A stretch of DNA of 6,618 bases. Source: Bacteroidota bacterium. GTDB lineage: Bacteria > Bacteroidota > Bacteroidia > Flavobacteriales_D > Crocinitomicaceae. The DNA lies in contig JAHKAT010000117.1 in NCBI GenBank assembly GCA_018825925.1, positions 1-6,618 on the forward strand, given 5' to 3'. The position numbers were made by a program, and so were the translations under genes. This document shows positions 1 through 5,723 of this stretch, one piece after another (the first letter of the stretch is position 1; each line of letters opens with the position of its first letter). The notes beneath the pieces are model-generated. The model was not told the origin of the DNA. It ran no database searches and was given only the letters and a program-made list of their open reading frames with translations.

Positions 1-1005
1 CTGCTGAGTAAACAAGCCGAAATCTTCTCCCCACTTGAAAGGATACTTTGTTTCGGTGAGTTTATAATTTTCTTTTTCAGAAGCATTTCTAATATGTTGA
101 ACTGCCTCGGGATGATTGATATTTGCCGAAAACTCCTGGGTCCAGCTAATTCCAGCCTTCAATTGATGCGCAGCGCAAGTTTGTTGGATGAATTGCACCA
201 ATGCATCACATTTTGTAGCCATCAATTCGGTCGACCAGCTACGAATTGTAAAATGAAGTTCACCATATCCGGCAGATATTCCATAGGCTAAATCTCCCAT
301 ATTTAGGTGGACTGGAGTGACCAAGAAAAAATTTTTGTCAGCAGGTTCATTTAAAGTGATCTCATCTGCGTATTGCAATAATTCTGCGATGGCCAGGCTC
401 GGATTGATTCCTTTTTCAGGCTCAGCAGCATGTGAAGTTTTTCCATTCAATTGAATAATTATGCTTTTTACATTTCCAGTAAACTCTTGTTCTTTAACCA
501 CTATTTCATGGCGATCAAAACCCGGTAAATTGTGCAAAGCAAAAGCAAAATCAAGTTTTACATTTTGAAAAGTTGGATCTGCTAATACCCCCTTTGCCCC
601 CATTCCATTTTCTTCAGCCGGTTGAAACAGCAACAAAACAGTTCCTTTTGTCGGAGCTTCTTTCGAAAGTAAAAACGCCAAGCCTAGGAGAATAGCGGTA
701 TGACCATCATGACCACATTTGTGCGACACCCCAGGATTCATAGACCTATGTTCAAACTCGTTGATTTCAGAAATGGGAAGTGCATCTATGTCGCCGCGGA
801 TTAGTACAGTTGGTCCCTCCTTTCCACTTTTAAAGGTTGCAAGGACACCAGTATTGGCAACTTTCTGTATTTCAGCATTCGTTTCTTTCGACAAAAAAGT
901 AATTATCTCTTTTTGAGTTTCATATTCCTCCTCCGAAATTTCCGGATTCGCATGAAGTTTCTTTCGAATCTTAGTTAATTGTCTGAGAATGTTTTCGTTT
1001 AGCAT
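1..1005 (-). CDS. M20-family metal-dependent amidohydrolase, 3' end missing
   Basis: The frame opens with ATG at 1005-1003 and stays open for 335 codons to the window edge, so the C-terminus is missing; full-length relatives are about 380-440 residues. The start MLNENILRQLTKIRKKLHAN matches the usual N-terminus of the M20D group (hippurate hydrolase, IAA-amino-acid hydrolase, N-acyl amino acid amidohydrolases). Metal and catalytic residues are present: RGDIDALP, then CGHDGHT with C97, H99 and H102, QPAEENG with E131 and E132, ALHN with H158, and SHAAEP with H192, which lies in the lid domain along with R255. WGEDF at 325-329 matches the late (G)SEDF motif. Only the last metal-binding histidine region would fall beyond the edge. 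No signal peptide is seen, so it is probably a cytoplasmic enzyme cleaving an N-acyl or amide bond. The substrate is unknown. The GNAT gene lies 43 bases upstream, so co-transcription is likely. Confidence 0.93.
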   Translation of the reverse strand, partial: MLNENILRQLTKIRKKLHANPEISEEEYETQKEIITFLSKETNAEIQKVANTGVLATFKSGKEGPTVLIRGDIDALPISEINEFEHRSMNPGVSHKCGHDGHTAILLGLAFLLSKEAPTKGTVLLLFQPAEENGMGAKGVLADPTFQNVKLDFAFALHNLPGFDRHEIVVKEQEFTGNVKSIIIQLNGKTSHAAEPEKGINPSLAIAELLQYADEITLNEPADKNFFLVTPVHLNMGDLAYGISAGYGELHFTIRSWSTELMATKCDALVQFIQQTCAAHQLKAGISWTQEFSANINHPEAVQHIRNASEKENYKLTETKYPFKWGEDFGLFTQQ

Positions 1006-1048
1006 TTATAGTTTTGTTTCCTTTAAATTCTTTGCGCTTTACTTACGT

Positions 1049-1489
1049 TTACTTTTTCAAACGCATCTCCAGGTATGGATTTGTAAATCCTAATTTTTCA
1101 TAGAGTTTTTTGGCTGGATTATTAGCCTCGACATGTAGTGCAATATCTCCTTCAGCACGACCAATGGCCGCCTGCATCAATGTTTTTCCTAACCCTTTGC
1201 CTCGATGACCTTTATGGGTTGCTATATAAACGAGTATATTTTCCGGAATATATCCTCCCATTCCTGTTTTATTAATGACTGTCGCTCCTAAAATCTCATC
1301 GTTTTCAGAGATAGTCATTGTAAAACCTCCGAAAGAAACAAACTCTTCCAGTGCATAATCAAAGGCTTTTAGAATGTCTTTTTTAGCATCTCCATACTCT
1401 TGTAAATGTTCGAATAGAAAATTTACAATTTCCGCCTTTTCAGCTTCTGTGGGTTTATTGAGTGGGTCAAAAATTTTAGTTTTAATCAT
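1049..1489 (-). CDS. GNAT-family N-acetyltransferase
   Basis: This 146-residue protein transfers an acetyl group from acetyl-CoA to an amine; the acceptor is unknown. The acetyl-CoA binding motif A lies at about 87-107 (VYIATHKGHRGKGLGKTLMQ), with the pyrophosphate loop HRGKGLG matching R/Q-x-x-G-x-G/A. Motif B follows as LHVEANNPAKKLYEKLGF at 118-135, the typical end of a GNAT domain, with a conserved tyrosine at 130. Residues 1-50 are helical and charged and probably form the substrate side. The length is normal for a single-domain GNAT and no membrane segment is present. The ATG at 1489 is preceded by an A-rich leader (AAAAAGAAG about 10 bases upstream). It reads directly toward the M20 gene, so the pair may form one operon, but that does not prove a shared substrate. 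Confidence 0.9.
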   Translation of the reverse strand: MIKTKIFDPLNKPTEAEKAEIVNFLFEHLQEYGDAKKDILKAFDYALEEFVSFGGFTMTISENDEILGATVINKTGMGGYIPENILVYIATHKGHRGKGLGKTLMQAAIGRAEGDIALHVEANNPAKKLYEKLGFTNPYLEMRLKK

Positions 1490-1569
1490 ATTGATTTACT
1501 TCTTTTTGGTTTTATTTTTTTAAAATTATAGCCCTAAAAAAGGGTTATTCATTTCTAATTTACAAAATA

Positions 1570-1600
1570 CAAATATCTCAACACTTAAGCCAGTTTCAAT
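1570..1600 (-). promoter_or_regulatory. candidate promoter for the GNAT-M20 pair
   Basis: On the minus strand the sequence shows ATTG (1600-1597), a 19-base spacer and GATATTTG (1577-1570). The Bacteroidota housekeeping consensus is TTTG near -33 and TAnnTTTG near -7 with about 19-21 bases between. Each box has one mismatch. Transcription would start about 70-75 bases before the GNAT start codon. The rest of the 238-base gap (1490-1727) holds only weak AT-rich hairpins and no reading frame I can support. Confidence 0.33.
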
Positions 1601-1727
1601 TAACATCCTTAGGCAGAGTGAGATAATTTAGTCGTTTTCATGTTTTTCAAAGTCAAAAACTAAAATCGAGAATTTTAATTATTCAACCTCGAATAACTAC
1701 CTAAGCTCATCTTTTGTGAGAATTACA

Positions 1728-3164
1728 TCACGCATTCTTCCTTTTCAGAAAAAAAGAAACCATCAGAAATGTAATTGCCGAAAGACTTATTCCAAAGAAA
1801 TTAGGGTCTAAACCAAAAGGCAGAGGGATGTTTGAGAAAATCAGAACTAAAGTCACTGTTCCCCCCACAACCATGCTTGCCAGGGCTGCTATTGAGGACG
1901 GATTTTTTGTGAAAATCATTCCTAAAACTGGAACCAATAAACCAGAGACCATAAAAGCGTACGAATAAAGCATCAACTCTAGTACATTTTGCATATGGGT
2001 CGCAAGAATAACAGCTATGAAACCTATAATCAAGGTTATGAACTGAGATTTCCGGACATTGTAGTTCGATTTTTTACGGCTTAAAAACGGAAGAATATCT
2101 GTTGAAAAGTTTCCCGAAGCAGCCATTAAGCATGAATCGGCAGTTGACATAATCGCTGAAAAATACGCCGACATCATAAGCCCCATTAATCCAATAGGTA
2201 AAATGGTTCTTAAAAACAAGGGCAAACCAAGTTCAGCATCTATTGGTTGGTTTGAAGGATAACCTATTTCTGCAAACATGCCCTGTTCAAAGGCAACACG
2301 AGCAAACAATCCAAGAGCGATACCCATAAAAGCCATCACCGGCCATTCAAACAAACCAGCTACCCGCCAAGCCTTTTTTGCAGTTGCTTCGTCTTTGCAT
2401 GCATATATTCTCTGATACAAGGTCATACCAACAAACCAAATTGGAATGATGGTTATTCCCCAGTTAAATACTTCTGAAAACGAAACATTAGTCATGGAGA
2501 AAAACTCTGGTCCGAGTGTTGCTGAAATACTATCCCAACCACCAATGGCGAAATACCCTAAAGGAATACCAATAAAAATAAGTCCTGCCATTAAAATAAT
2601 CCATTGAATGGTATCGGTATAAATAACCGCTTTGATTCCGCCAATTACAGTATACACAACGGCAATAACACCCATTAAAATTACCGCTTGAAAAATTGAA
2701 ATAGACGGAAAAGTAGCCGAAGCAAGTTTAGCACCCGCTAAAATTTGAGAACTCGTAAAACCAACGTAGCCAATTAAAGAGATGATCCCTGCAACCAGTG
2801 CAACTTTGGCATTGTAGAAATGTTTAAGGGCTTGTGGAAAAGTTAAGAATTTGTAATTAGCCGCTATGGGATAAACTTTGGGGATAAGAATCACAGCACT
2901 AATCCAGGCACCTAACAAACCTGTAAAAAGCATCCAACTTCCTGAGAGACCCATGATAAATCCGAGACCGCCTAAACCGACAGAAAATCCTCCCCCTACG
3001 TCAGTTGCAACCACAGAAAGTCCGATGTGACCTACGCTCATTCCTCTACCACCTACAAAATAATCTTCCTCAGAATTGTTCTTTTTCATGAAATAAAAAC
3101 CAACGGCAAGCATTGCGAGGAGGTAGACAATAAAAATACCTAAGTCGATCGGGTGTAAATCCAT
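1728..3164 (-). CDS. sodium:solute symporter (SSS/SLC5 family)
   Basis: This 478-residue inner-membrane transporter should use the Na+ gradient to import a small solute; its substrate cannot be read from sequence. Hydrophobic segments lie at about 7-26, 46-70, 76-97, 121-145, 156-177, 186-206, 234-250, 272-293, 316-345, 374-390, 395-417, 423-445 and 456-473, consistent with the 13-helix LeuT-like SSS fold. Family motifs are clear: EDYFVGGR at 33-40, GGIKAVIYTDTIQ at 175-187, QRIYACKDEATAKKA at 251-265, and SAIMSTADS at 336-344, whose S340 and T341 match the usual Na2 sodium-site hydroxyl residues. The N-terminus MDLHPIDLGIFIVYLLAML starts just before helix 1 as in relatives, which supports the ATG at 3164. 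The gene has 260 untranslated bases upstream and 238 downstream, so it is probably transcribed alone. The nearby M20 and GNAT genes may relate to its substrate, but this is inference. Confidence 0.93.
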   Translation of the reverse strand: MDLHPIDLGIFIVYLLAMLAVGFYFMKKNNSEEDYFVGGRGMSVGHIGLSVVATDVGGGFSVGLGGLGFIMGLSGSWMLFTGLLGAWISAVILIPKVYPIAANYKFLTFPQALKHFYNAKVALVAGIISLIGYVGFTSSQILAGAKLASATFPSISIFQAVILMGVIAVVYTVIGGIKAVIYTDTIQWIILMAGLIFIGIPLGYFAIGGWDSISATLGPEFFSMTNVSFSEVFNWGITIIPIWFVGMTLYQRIYACKDEATAKKAWRVAGLFEWPVMAFMGIALGLFARVAFEQGMFAEIGYPSNQPIDAELGLPLFLRTILPIGLMGLMMSAYFSAIMSTADSCLMAASGNFSTDILPFLSRKKSNYNVRKSQFITLIIGFIAVILATHMQNVLELMLYSYAFMVSGLLVPVLGMIFTKNPSSIAALASMVVGGTVTLVLIFSNIPLPFGLDPNFFGISLSAITFLMVSFFLKRKNA

Positions 3165-3182
3165 CTATAATTTTTTCAATCT

Positions 3183-3212
3183 CAAATAGAGATTTTAATT
3201 TGTAAAATCAAT
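3183..3212 (-). promoter_or_regulatory. candidate promoter of the symporter gene
   Basis: Minus-strand ATTG (3212-3209) and TCTATTTG (3190-3183) are 18 bases apart, each one base away from the Bacteroidota -33 and -7 boxes. The implied 5' leader is only about 15 bases. The -7 box sits inside a perfect 6-base inverted repeat (AATCTC, loop AAATA, GAGATT; 3178-3194), which could be a small operator or chance. Curved DNA lies roughly 130-220 bases upstream. Confidence 0.28.
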
Positions 3213-3311
3213 TTTTAATGGAGTTATCCGCTTTTACTAAGTATTGAATAAACACAAAGTGAAAGAAAACCCCATTGCCATAATATTAAACCTTTTGGCC
3301 GATTGACAATG

Positions 3312-3396
3312 AAAAATCGATTTTTTTTCTGTTTTTTAGTGGTTTTTGACGATTTTTTGCAAAAAAAATGACATTATTCTCGTTTTTAAAACTTTT
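3312..3396. other. helically phased A/T tracts, predicted curved DNA
   Basis: Uninterrupted A or T tracts of four to eight bases have centres at about 3314, 3324.5, 3334.5, 3345, 3355.5, 3364.5, 3385 and 3394.5. Successive spacings are 10.5, 10, 10.5, 10.5, 9, 20.5 and 9.5 bases, close to one helical turn (or two where one tract is missing). A-tracts in phase with the helix bend DNA in one direction regardless of which strand carries the A. The stretch also has two perfect palindromes (3312-3325 centred on ATCGAT, 3353-3366 centred on TTGCAA) and a direct repeat CGATTTTTT at 3318 and 3350. It fills the gap between the thioesterase stop and the symporter promoter, so it may act as an upstream promoter or nucleoid-protein site. 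Confidence 0.6.
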
Positions 3397-3424
3397 GTCA
3401 CTTGGTAAATTGGATTAAAAAAGA

Positions 3425-3967
3425 TTAGTTGAATTGTATAATTGCATTTTGATTTTCCACTTGTTGAATGTATTCCTCCAAAACAAATTCCGATTCGTCA
3501 AAATTATCTTTTCTCTGTTGTACTTGATTTTGTCGGTGGATAGATCTGGTAAATCGACGTATACTTTCTTTGGTGTTTAGAATTAGACCAGGAACAGGGA
3601 CACTCTTCATATCTTCATCTTTGGCCACCATCGTAAAATAAGATGAATTGCAATGTTTGATAACACCCGTTTTAATATTTTCGGATTCTACTCTCAGCCC
3701 AACCACCATGGAGGTACGGCCGGTAAAATTGATCGATGCTTTTAGCGTCAAGAGGTCGCCCACTTCGATAGGGTTTAAAAAATCTACTTTATTAACCGAG
3801 GCCGTCACGCAATAATGACCAGAATGCTTTGATGCACATGCGAAGGCAACTTGATCCATTAAACTTAGAACAAAACCACCGTGGATGAACCCACTAAAGT
3901 TGGAGTGCGTTGGCAGCATGAGCTGGGTCATTGACAATTGAGATGTCTCTATGTGTTTAAATTCCAT
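3425..3967 (-). CDS. acyl-CoA thioesterase, hotdog fold (YciA/BACH-like)
   Basis: This 180-residue protein should hydrolyse acyl-CoA to free acid and CoA in the cytoplasm. The hotdog domain spans about 8-120. LMLPTHSNFSGFIHGG (16-31) followed by FVLSLMDQVAFACAS is the family signature: N23 and D38 are the likely catalytic pair, with D38 at the start of the central hotdog helix. VNKVDFLNPIEVGD (58-71) and FTGRTSMVV (81-89) are the usual strands lining the CoA site. Residues 126-180 form an extra polar tail rich in Q, N, E and R, longer than in the small YciA-type enzymes; it might aid oligomerisation. The start ATG at 3967 gives the usual short lead-in to the LPT motif. The gap to the cold-shock gene upstream has a strong terminator, so this gene needs its own promoter, which I could not place. 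Chain-length preference is unknown. Confidence 0.88.
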   Translation of the reverse strand: MEFKHIETSQLSMTQLMLPTHSNFSGFIHGGFVLSLMDQVAFACASKHSGHYCVTASVNKVDFLNPIEVGDLLTLKASINFTGRTSMVVGLRVESENIKTGVIKHCNSSYFTMVAKDEDMKSVPVPGLILNTKESIRRFTRSIHRQNQVQQRKDNFDESEFVLEEYIQQVENQNAIIQFN

Positions 3968-4119
3968 ATTGAAAAAATTTTGTTTATCTATTCTAGCCTT
4001 TCAGTCTTTCAACTTTATTTGTTCATAGCAGCACACTTCTAACAGCACTAGAGTTGTTTTGCGAGTTATGAGTAACTTATCCAAACAAATATTATTCACT
4101 TCCTTAGAAGCGTTAATAT

Positions 4120-4156
4120 AAAAAAAATAAGCCTATCAAATCTGACAGGCTTATTT
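4120..4156 (-). terminator. intrinsic terminator of the cold-shock gene
   Basis: Bases 4125-4134 and 4147-4156 form a perfect 10-base stem (AAATAAGCCT with AGGCTTATTT). After one mismatch, three more pairs (TCA with TGA) close a four-base loop. On the minus strand the stem runs straight into eight T (4127-4120, three of them within the stem), as expected for a Rho-independent terminator 24 bases after the cold-shock stop codon. In the plus direction the following sequence is a weaker TTTCGTGTTTTT. The remainder of the gap (3968-4119) shows no gene and no clear promoter. Confidence 0.9.
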
Positions 4157-4179
4157 CGTGTTTTTCACAAAGTATTTTC

Positions 4180-4374
4180 TTAGTGCTCTACTCTTACGTT
4201 AGTCGCGTTCAATCCTTTTGGACTTTCTTCAACATCATAGCTCACTTTATCTCCTTCATTGATATCTTCCTTCAAACCATTTTGGTGTACAAATACATCT
4301 TTACTTCCATCTTCTGGTGTAATAAATCCAAATCCTTTGGAAGCGTTAAAAAACTTTACTGTTCCGTTACTCAT
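4180..4374 (-). CDS. cold-shock domain protein (CspA family)
   Basis: This 64-residue protein is a single cold-shock domain, a five-strand OB-fold that binds single-stranded RNA and DNA and acts as an RNA chaperone in the cytoplasm. MSNGTVKFFNASKGFGFITPEDG contains RNP1 (KGFGFI, 13-18) and RNP2 (VFVHQ, 27-31). The common KWFN is KFFN here, as is usual in Bacteroidota copies. The C-terminus PKGLNATNV (52-60) is the standard last strand, so the protein is complete. The gene is monocistronic: a strong terminator follows, and about 175 bases of AT-rich non-coding DNA precede it, enough for the long leader often seen with cold-shock genes. Whether this copy is cold-induced or constitutive cannot be told. 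The symbol csp is generic; I cannot assign a specific paralogue. Confidence 0.96.
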   Translation of the reverse strand: MSNGTVKFFNASKGFGFITPEDGSKDVFVHQNGLKEDINEGDKVSYDVEESPKGLNATNVRVEH

Positions 4375-4408
4375 AATTATTATTTTAAAAATGTAAAGTT
4401 AATATTAA

Positions 4409-4502
4409 ATACCTTATCAAATTGAGGTTTTTGCACTTGTTTACATGGTTGTGATAAAATATACCTTGTTGAAAATCAAAAAAGTACCCATTTCAAAGGT
4501 AT
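4409..4502. repeat. heptamer ATACCTT, three copies upstream of the cold-shock gene
   Basis: ATACCTT occurs on the plus strand at 4409-4415 and 4461-4467, 52 bases apart (close to five helical turns), and inverted at 4496-4502, where it overlaps the candidate -7 box. All three lie in the leader or promoter of the cold-shock gene. In AT-rich DNA this may be chance. Confidence 0.4.
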
Positions 4503-4510
4503 TTATGGGT
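4486..4510 (-). terminator. possible intrinsic terminator after the unknown gene pair
   Basis: On the minus strand ACCCAT (4510-4505) and ATGGGT (4491-4486) form a 6-base stem with a 13-base loop, followed after two bases by TTTTTT (4483-4478). It sits about 40 bases beyond the stop at 4551, a suitable place to end that transcript. The stem is short and the loop large, and the loop contains the candidate cold-shock -7 box, so the two readings compete. Confidence 0.4.
4494..4501 (-). promoter_or_regulatory. candidate -7 promoter box of the cold-shock gene
   Basis: Minus-strand TACCTTTG (4501-4494) is a perfect match to TAnnTTTG. Transcription from here would give a leader of about 110 bases before the ATG at 4374, a typical length for cold-shock mRNAs. 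No TTTG lies at the expected distance; the nearest is only 13 bases upstream (4518-4515), which lowers confidence. Confidence 0.33.
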
Positions 4511-4550
4511 GTTTCAAAAATCTTTATGTCCCAATAAAAGTTACAGAATT

Positions 4551-4940
4551 TTAATCGATTTTATATTTCTTTTTTAAATTCAAAACAATCTCCTCTTCAC
4601 TTATTTTTTTAGCAACTTTCTTATTTGTTTCAACCATCCAATTGTATTCATTCTGAATATTTATGGCCAAAAAGGTTGAATCCCAGTCAATTTTATTGTT
4701 TGCACTGTTTTCTTGAACGATGATCTTAAATTGTTCTATATACTTATCTTCCAGCGTCTTAGTGGTAAACAAATGAACAGTCCAAGTAGAAACATTTTTA
4801 ACTACAATCCCTTTTGTTTCTTTTTCTCCTATTTTCCAGTCAACCGTACTTCCTATTTTTTTGATTGGAATTCTATAATTGAAATCCATTTTATCAATGG
4901 ACACATAAATGATGTCTTCTTTAATTGAATGCTTTATCAT
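4551..4940 (-). CDS. conserved-looking hypothetical protein, second gene of a coupled pair
   Basis: I do not recognise this 129-residue protein. The first 75 residues look beta-rich, with alternating strands such as IIYVSID (10-16), KGIVVKNVSTWTVHLFTT (43-60) and EQFKIIVQE (69-77), and tryptophans at 35, 53, 86 and 101. The last part (about 98-129) is lysine- and glutamate-rich and probably helical (KKVAKKISEEEIVLNLKKK). No signal peptide, membrane helix, cysteine pair or catalytic motif is seen. The ATG at 4940 begins four bases after the stop of the upstream 108-residue gene, so the two are almost certainly in one operon and probably translationally coupled. A possible terminator lies about 40 bases downstream. 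It is a real gene judged by open length, spacing and protein-like composition; function unknown. Confidence 0.72.
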   Translation of the reverse strand: MIKHSIKEDIIYVSIDKMDFNYRIPIKKIGSTVDWKIGEKETKGIVVKNVSTWTVHLFTTKTLEDKYIEQFKIIVQENSANNKIDWDSTFLAINIQNEYNWMVETNKKVAKKISEEEIVLNLKKKYKID

Positions 4941-4944
4941 GCTA

Positions 4945-5271
4945 TTACTTTTGTTTCAAAATTTTGTCGGCAACTAACTTTGCGTCACGACAATATTTGT
5001 CTTCACCTTTCAAAGTCCATTCACCCGTTTTATCTATATAAAATTTAACGGTTTTCTCAACAACCTCGGTATAACCACCATAAGATTCAAGCATTTCTTG
5101 CATTTCTTCGTTATATTCTCTTCTGCTCAACTTATCCAAATTCACTAAATCCCAAAGTCTATTCATACGTTTGGATTTCTCTTTGTAAATTGGGTTGATG
5201 GTCTTGAAGGCCATTAAAAAAAGTGAAAGTGCTTTCGCTTCTGCAGAGGGTTTCTCTATTTTTTTATTCAT
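4945..5271 (-). CDS. small helical hypothetical protein, first gene of a coupled pair
   Basis: I do not recognise this 108-residue protein. It is basic and largely helical by composition: about 10-28 (EAKALSLFLMAFKTI), 30-62 (a charged stretch with KSKRMNRLWDLVNLDKLSRREYNEEM) and 66-80. A short strand-turn, FYIDKTGEWTLKG at 77-89, follows, then a C-terminal helix with the only cysteine at 94. There is no signal peptide or membrane span. The ATG at 5271 is preceded by a candidate -7 box about 30 bases upstream, and the downstream gene starts four bases after its stop. The small paired layout resembles toxin-antitoxin or two-component accessory operons, but neither protein shows a family motif that would support this. 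Confidence 0.72.
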   Translation of the reverse strand: MNKKIEKPSAEAKALSLFLMAFKTINPIYKEKSKRMNRLWDLVNLDKLSRREYNEEMQEMLESYGGYTEVVEKTVKFYIDKTGEWTLKGEDKYCRDAKLVADKILKQK

Positions 5272-5299
5272 GTTCGCGGAACTAAATCTAAATTGAGCT

Positions 5300-5307
5300 C
5301 AAAAGTA
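5300..5307 (-). promoter_or_regulatory. candidate -7 promoter box of the unknown gene pair
   Basis: Minus-strand TACTTTTG (5307-5300) matches TAnnTTTG perfectly, 28 bases before the ATG at 5271, giving a leader of roughly 20 bases. No TTG is found at the usual -33 distance; a TTTG lies only 12 bases upstream (5323-5320), an arrangement also seen before the cold-shock gene. The rest of the gap 5272-5381 shows nothing else. Confidence 0.35.
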
Positions 5308-5381
5308 GTTGAATATTATCAAAGGTTCCTTAGCAGATTGCATAATTCATTCATCAAGATGTTCAAAAGGATTTGAAGTAA

Positions 5382-5702
5382 TTAAACATGTGTTCTTTGC
5401 ATTCTTCCTATCACTGTATCTAAAGAGTTTTTCATTTTATCAATAGCCCCATAAACTGCTAATTCTGGTTTATCCGCTTGGCAGGAAACAACAACCGGCT
5501 GTCTACCTTCAATTCTTGCTTCCAGTGTGCATTTCATATCGTTCAAACCTTCTTTTTTTCCGTTTTCATCAGACAAATAAACTTCAATGCGAGTTATGAG
5601 GGATTCGAATCGTTTCAAACCATCATTAATCAGTGAGGTGAAGTGAGTTTCATTTCTTTTCTCACCATTTACGGTTTTGTCGGTATTGTATTGAATTTTC
5701 AT
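5382..5702 (-). CDS. HPF/RaiA-like ribosome-associated protein (short form)
   Basis: The 106-residue protein matches the beta-alpha-beta-beta-beta-alpha plan of the hibernation-promoting factor family, which binds the 30S subunit decoding region and silences idle ribosomes. Strand 1 is MKIQYN, helix 1 about 18-35 (ETHFTSLINDGLKRFESL), strand 2 ITRIEVYLSDENG (36-48), strands 3 and 4 within 55-75 (MKCTLEARIEGRQPVVVS) and helix 2 about 78-102 (ELAVYGAIDKMKNSLDTVIGRM). SDENG followed by C-x-L-E-A-R-x-E-G-R-Q-P-V is characteristic of the divergent HPF/RaiA subgroup rather than of classic Hpf. There is no C-terminal dimerisation domain, so it is not long-form HPF. Helix 2 is less basic than in true Hpf. 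The gene lies 21 bases downstream of the 172-residue gene, so the two are probably one operon. Confidence 0.8.
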   Translation of the reverse strand: MKIQYNTDKTVNGEKRNETHFTSLINDGLKRFESLITRIEVYLSDENGKKEGLNDMKCTLEARIEGRQPVVVSCQADKPELAVYGAIDKMKNSLDTVIGRMQRTHV

Positions 5703-5723
5703 ATTATGTTGTTTTTTAATTTG

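Noticed and set aside
94..291. Plus-strand reading frame of 65 codons
   Set aside because: It lies wholly antisense to the M20 gene, whose minus-strand frame has all family motifs.
719..916. Plus-strand reading frame of 65 codons
   Set aside because: It is antisense to the conserved N-terminal half of the M20 gene and has no protein-like features.
1529..1547. Hairpin TAGCCCT/AGGGTTA with a five-A loop
   Set aside because: It lies in the GNAT leader, has one imperfect pair and no T run on either strand; probably chance.
1655..1680. Hairpin TAAAAT/ATTTTA followed by TTTTT on the minus strand, downstream of the symporter
   Set aside because: The position would suit a terminator, but the stem is entirely A/T and too weak to support one.
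3361..3400. TGACA/TGTCA arms followed by eight T on the minus strand, downstream of the thioesterase
   Set aside because: A five-base stem with a 22-base loop is too weak; the T run is better explained by the phased A/T tracts.
4183..4425. Plus-strand reading frame of 80 codons
   Set aside because: It mirrors the cold-shock gene and is rich in F, Y and I, as expected from the complement of an AT-rich gene.
4713..4928. Plus-strand reading frame of 71 codons
   Set aside because: It is antisense to the 129-residue gene, which has the better context (four bases after its upstream partner).
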